Part shown: piece after piece, positions 60,011 to 64,000 of the stretch
How positions within the stretch are numbered: position 1 is the first letter of the stretch
Layout: the number at the start of each line of letters is the position of its first letter
Source: Leguminivora glycinivorella
Lineage: Eukaryota > Arthropoda > Insecta > Lepidoptera > Tortricidae
Direction of reading: 5' to 3'
DNA: 64,000 nt
Assembly (NCBI RefSeq): GCF_023078275.1
Contig: NC_062977.1
Span: forward strand, 5,973,118-6,037,117
The notes under the pieces: generated by a model
Databases searched by the model: none
What the model saw: the letters and a program-made list of their open reading frames with translations, nothing else
Told to the model about the DNA's origin: nothing
Position numbers and translations under genes: made by a program

Positions 60011-60207
60011 TCCATACTAATCCATACTTCCATACTAATATTATAAAAGGGAAAGTGTGTGTGTCTGTCTGTTTGTCCGTCTTTCACGGCAAAACGGAGT
60101 GACGAATTGACGTGGGTTTTGAAGTGGAGACAGTTGAAGGGATGGAGAGTGATATAGGCTACTTTTTTTCTCTTTCTAACGCGAGCGAAGTCGCGGACAA
60201 AAACTAG
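60011..60207 (+). mobile_element. Lep1-type Helitron (non-autonomous)
   Basis: The 5' terminus TCCATACTAATATTATAAAA and 3' terminus ...CTAG, with a hairpin CGCGA-GCGAAG-TCGCG about 10 nt before it, match the Helitron pattern. It is followed by T. The 5' terminal motif TCCATACT occurs three times (60011, 60021, 60029). Only the first is preceded by A, as expected for insertion between A and T. There is no Rep/helicase ORF, so it is non-autonomous. Confidence 0.8.
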
Positions 60208-61138
60208 TAACACATACTTTCTCTTTCCTGTACACCCACCCAAGAGAAATGGACCGAGTATAATCGTAGTTTTCTTTAGTGTTAAATTATTTAAACTGAG
60301 AATCGCCATCGCTCGTGCCTTAAATGTTAAACGTAACGCGTTACGCGACGTATAAATACATTCGAGCAGATTTATCGAATAAATTGTAATGTACTGAAAT
60401 TTCAGAACGCCTTTGGTAAAAGTGTTTAAGGAAATTGCCTTTGTAGCTTTAATAACCATCGTAAATAAACATCGGTAAAATCGTGCTGACTATTTATACT
60501 GTTAGTATGATTCGATTGGACTGAGTTTCGTCTGATAGTAAGCAATGTTACAGTTCTTGGACACGTACGGACACAGAAGATGGCGTTGTCGGTCATTGAT
60601 GTGTTTTATTTGAGGAAAATTTTCATTTATTTAATCTTTATTTCACTTGACGGACTTAATGTCTTAAGGCATTCTTTACCGGTTAATCATAGGGCAAATA
60701 AAACAGACACTTAGTCACGAATGTGGTTTCATTGAGAAAAATAATTTTATTAAGAGACAACACTTTTTGGCGCGTATATATTAATATTGTATGCGAGAAG
60801 GTATTAATGATTTCCTAGATTTATTCACTCGTAAAGTTACTTTTCGTAGATACACATACAAAAATTTCAAAGTTTAGTAACGTTTCGTCTGTACACATTC
60901 TAAACTCGTCGTAGAAAATATTGATGCGCAAATCGACCAGCTACGCCCTCCATTATAAAAGAGGTTTTAAAATAACTCACGACATCGTTCAACCATTTGA
61001 TGTAGACTTTGATCCGTCATTAACGTTAATCATTTATAAGGTTGGTAAGAACCTTATTGCAAACGATGTTTGTAATATCTTCACTTTTAGCATGAAACGC
61101 AACTCATTTCGCTACACTTAACTTGATTAATAGTTAAT
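60208..61138. other. Non-coding stretch
   Basis: AT-rich sequence. Nothing recognised. Confidence 0.45.
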
Positions 61139-61524
61139 ATCTGGGCGACCGAGCTTCGCTCGGTTCTATTTTAATATATCACGTCTTTAGATAAAAAAAA
61201 ACTCTTATAAATACAAAAACAAAAAAAAAGACAAAAAACAAAAACTTAATTTCTGGCCGGGATTCGAAACCCTGACACCTACGATCTATCTGCGTACATT
61301 AGACCGACCTCGTGCGACTGAGCTACGCGGAATCGATGCGCGCGCGGCGAAATTAAGGACCATATTTTACGTTTACAAATGCGAAAGAAAAACTCAAGAA
61401 AACTCGAAAATTCGCGTTTTCCGGGATCTAAGGCTACGCTAGATCGATTTTTCACCCCCGAAAACCCCCACAAAACAAATTTCAGCGAAATCGTTAGAGC
61501 GGTTTCCGAGATCGTCGGTATATA

Positions 61525-61563
<39 letters not shown>

Positions 61564-61597
61564 ATATACAAGAATTGCTCGTTTAATAGTATAAGAT
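61139..61597 (-). mobile_element. RTE/SINE-like composite with tRNA-like segment and (TAAA)n tract
   Basis: On the minus strand: cgagcaattcttgtatattt, a (TTTA)n tract (61527-61565), cggaaaccgctctaacgatt, then a tRNA-like segment with A-box-like TAGCTCAGTCG (61325-61315) and B-box-like GGTTTCGAATCCC (61271-61259). It finishes with the hairpin CCGAGCGAAGCTCGG near 61150. I recognise these blocks as a frequent lepidopteran repeat. Whether the tRNA-like segment is original or a second insertion is not resolved. Confidence 0.65.
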
Positions 61598-62006
61598 TTG
61601 TTATACAAGGGGGCAAAGTTGTATTTTAAGGCCGAGTGTGGAATTGAAAAACGAGCAAGTGAAAGGATTCTATAGTTGAACCACGAGCGAAGCGAGTGGT
61701 TCGAGAATAGAATCCTGAACTTGCGAGTTTTTTAACACACGAGAAGTAAAATACATTTGCACCCGAGTGTAACACAAAACTTTTCCCCTCACTAAAGCGA
61801 GGAAACTACAACGCAAAAAAATACGTTTATCACTGCTTCCAGTAGTTCCACAGGTGGTAAATCATCTTTATTACTAGATTCACCTACTTTTATCAATTTT
61901 AAAGCAGTTAATTTGACTTTATTCAAGGTTAAATTACTTTAAATGCGTTTTTACCCGCTGGTATTGAAGGACAAAACACGTGTTTCCGAGCTAGTGAGGG
62001 GAAAAA
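61598..62006. repeat. Interspersed repeat, copy with palindromic block
   Basis: Collinear with 41082-41400. It carries an extra block (about 61630-61735) between two TTTTAA sequences. The block is palindromic: aaacgagcaag...cttgcgagttt, ggattctat/atagaatcc, gaaccac/gtggttc. A later insertion into this copy is one explanation; precise loss from the other copy is the alternative. Confidence 0.8.
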
Positions 62007-62377
62007 GAATTATATTTTAGAAATATGGGCCAGTTGCATCAACCACATTTTGAGAGACACATCATAGTCACGCAGCGGATGTCTATGGAGCTTCCCATAC
62101 AATAAAATTGAACTAACGCTTTAACGGTGACAGACGGTTGGATGCAACCGACCTTAAGTCCTCCTCTGTGAGACAAGGTGTGAAACTGAAAAGGATCATA
62201 GGAAGGGAATTTCTGATATGATGTCAAAAAGATGTCAATGATAATGATCCATAAAAGTGAAATGCAGAAGTCGACGAGACCGGAGTGTAATTATTTTCCT
62301 AATGTAGTAATTGACTATTTTAAACAGGAGTACATGGAATTCTTTAAACAGTGAAAACGATCAGAAGGCATACATAT
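62007..62377. other. Short non-coding stretch
   Basis: Nothing recognised. Confidence 0.4.
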
Positions 62378-62499
62378 CACATGATTGCCGCGAGAGTATG
62401 TCGCCGCGACATAGATTACATGTCTTTGTCTAATTGTGTTAATGAAATAAGGACAGGTAGTATATCTCGCGGCCGACATACTCTCGCGGCAATCATGTG
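62378..62499. mobile_element. Palindromic MITE, copy 1 (ACATGATT...CGCGAGAG ends)
   Basis: CACATGATTGCCGCGAGAGT and its reverse-read right end are identical for about 28 nt (to GTATGTCG). Length 122 bp. Confidence 0.85.
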
Positions 62500-62522
62500 C
62501 TAACCCTATACTGCACTCTTAG

Positions 62523-62903
62523 AACATGATTTCCGCGAGAGCGGCGAGAGTATGTCGCCGCCGCCGCGAGATAGATCACGTATCGTTATGTATATCGTCG
62601 TCACGTATATCGTCTATGATCATAGGTCTGTATGCCTCCCTTTTTCTCCAACGTGAAGAAAAAGGACGGACGGATGATCATATTTCTATGATAAACATAT
62701 GTAAGTGTGTTTAGTAAACGTCCCACTTTGTCGGTGACAATTAAGGCGAGATTTACTTGTATCTTAATATGAATAAACTGACAAAGCGGCTTTATAGCAA
62801 TCGACAAAGTGGGACATTTTCCCGTGCACACTCACATATGATAGTGGTCTATCGGCCTTAGGTAGTCTATCTCGCGGCGACATACTCTCGCGCTAATCAT
62901 GTG
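62523..62903. mobile_element. Palindromic MITE, copy 2, enlarged by nested insertion
   Basis: The left end AACATGATTTCCGCGAGAGC and right end (reverse-read) CACATGATTAGCGCGAGAGT are the same family as copy 1, only 23 bp away. A duplicated cggcgagag segment and an inner palindromic element (62719-62815) account for the larger size. The right end is followed by TTAA. Confidence 0.75.
62719..62815. mobile_element. Nested palindromic MITE, GTCCCACTTTGTCG ends
   Basis: CGTCCCACTTTGTCGGTGAC and the reverse-read right arm TGTCCCACTTTGTCGATTGC bound about 97 bp. It lies wholly inside the preceding element. Confidence 0.75.
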
Positions 62904-62950
62904 TTAATCCTGACTACAAAAACTCGAAGAAACCCAGGATAAGAACTTAC

Positions 62951-63059
62951 CTTTATACAGGGCGCAGGGGGGTGCGGCGCGGCGGGCGGGCTGCGGGGCG
63001 CATTCGGCAGCTGAAGGAGGTGCCGGATGCTGTACCCTTGCCGGGACTTGCGGGACATC
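62951..63059 (-). CDS. Host protein-coding exon (109 nt), gene unidentified
   Basis: On the minus strand an acceptor TTATTGTTTTGTTCCAG|GATG (AG at 63061-63060, good pyrimidine tract) and a donor TATAAAG|GTAAGT (GT at 62950-62949, perfect consensus) bound a CG-rich 109-nt exon in AT-rich surroundings. Two frames are open. The frame starting at the ATG one base after the acceptor has the stronger C/G third-position bias (about 28 of 34 codons) and reads MSRKSRQGYSIRHLLQLPNA, then a Pro/Ala-rich stretch ending PCIK in phase 0. YSIRHLL resembles the eh1 (F-x-I-x-x-I/L-L) Groucho-binding motif of many homeobox and other transcription factors. If this ATG is the start, the exon is the first coding exon behind a 5'-UTR intron. 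Otherwise it is internal. The gene cannot be named, and no second exon was found. Confidence 0.65.
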
Positions 63060-63437
63060 CTGGAACAAAACAATAATGTCAATAAGTTTTTTTTTTCAAA
63101 AATTTCATTTTTGGAACAAGGTTCACTATTGTCTTAAAATAAAATAAAATAAAATAAATATTTATTGCCACAACTAAGAGTATTGTACAACTTAATAACT
63201 TAATACTACATTTACATTTACAGGACAGAAAAAAAAAATTAATAATAATAAACGAAAGTACATACACTTAGAAACTAGGCAATGGGTACGAGTCTCAGCA
63301 TGTGCTAGTTAGACAGTTAAAGCTATCTAGCGCTGATTTTCAGACTAGCCCCTAGCTAGGTCGTCCACGATTCCAGCAACTGCCATACATTGCACTAAAG
63401 GCTACGGCGACTGTATGTGTGTGGGCAACTGAGTAAT

Positions 63438-63549
<112 letters not shown>

Positions 63550-63708
63550 TGTGTGTGAGTGCGCGTGTGAGTATCTGTACATAAAGGTATGTAATATATA
63601 TGTAATCTTGATATGGTATGATAATTAAAAATAAAATTAAAAAAAATTAAAAATATATATAAAATAAATAAAAATAGAAATGTTTAATTATAAATTATTC
63701 AATTATAT

Positions 63709-64000
63709 CTACTGGGGTTGGTTTCCTTTTTGTAAATCGAGCAGGTATAATTTTACCATTTTCTTGTATTTAAACAAAGACATGGGACATCTCAATGGTG
63801 GAGGTAAGTTGTTCCATATCTTTGTGGCTGCGTATTTGAAACCCCCCCTGTAGAATTTGGTTCTGTGTTTTGGGACCAGCAATGAGTTCTGTCGATGAGT
63901 TCTCAAAAGGTTTTTATGTGCGTCCTGCGTCCATTTTAATTTTTCATACAAGTAAAGCGGTTTATGAGTCTCGATTATTTTGCGTAAAGTAAAAGCCAGA
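63709..64000 (-). CDS. LINE polyprotein C-terminus (partial)
   Basis: The frame is open from the window edge to the stop at 63711-63709: LRKIIETHKPLYLYEKLKWT, then VPKHRTKFYRGGFKYAATKI and WNNLPPPLRCPMSLFKYKKM. W-N-x-L-P-x-x-L-R and F-K-x-x-x-x-x-L identify a Jockey/CR1-group LINE tail, beyond the RT catalytic region. There are no stops or frameshifts in the visible 97 codons, so this copy may be relatively intact further right. Confidence 0.8.
   Translation of the reverse strand, partial: LAFTLRKIIETHKPLYLYEKLKWTQDAHKNLLRTHRQNSLLVPKHRTKFYRGGFKYAATKIWNNLPPPLRCPMSLFKYKKMVKLYLLDLQKGNQPQ

Overview
This window is animal nuclear DNA, most likely from a moth or butterfly (Lepidoptera). It is AT-rich and gene-poor, and it carries repeat families that I recognise as typical of lepidopteran genomes: a Lep1-type Helitron, a tRNA-derived SINE with the usual lepidopteran tail, many short palindromic DNA elements, and many 5'-truncated LINEs ending in simple-repeat tails. 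There is no bacterial gene organisation, no CRISPR array and no rRNA. Nearly all of the coding capacity belongs to mobile elements. The one convincing piece of host coding sequence is a short GC-rich exon on the minus strand at 62951-63059, with clean splice sites. Most of the window may therefore be one long intron or intergenic DNA filled by successive insertions.

Left end (1-3162, minus strand): a DIRS-like retroelement running off the window. Its gag gene is split by a 636-nt intron whose exons join in frame. Gag overlaps a reverse transcriptase/RNase H ORF by about 230 nt in the -1 frame. A canonical -1 slippery heptamer (T TTA AAC in the gag frame) lies inside the overlap. The gag intron contains four hairpins that share a GNRA-type loop but differ in their stems. 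This is the most interesting part of the window.

4.4-6.8 kb: LINE 3' ends, a SINE interrupted by a small inverted-repeat element, and a tRNA-like gene with an abnormal anticodon arm. 6.8-21.4 kb: mainly single-copy-looking AT-rich DNA with scattered repeats, including the first copy of a repeat that recurs at 42.0 kb. 21.4-22.1 kb and 50.6-52.1 kb: two decayed copies of one retroelement family whose C-terminus has a zinc-knuckle and an R2-like PD...D nuclease signature. 25.65-27.21 kb: a 1.55-kb element with long inverted arms flanked by TA. 28.95-29.25 kb: a GC-rich island.

33-45 kb: Helitron, LINE and SINE-type fragments, a 0.24-kb tandem duplication, and several palindromic elements. 45-58 kb: further LINE ends and two inverted-repeat elements, one nested inside the other. 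60-63 kb: a Helitron, an RTE/SINE-like composite, and a cluster of related palindromic elements directly beside the host exon. 63.1-64 kb: another LINE, containing a long (TG)n tract and running off the right end.

The genes do not form a pathway. The biology visible here is transposon layering (at least four nested insertions can be ordered from target-site evidence) plus one host exon whose peptide has an eh1-like motif. All family assignments are by eye. No database search was run.
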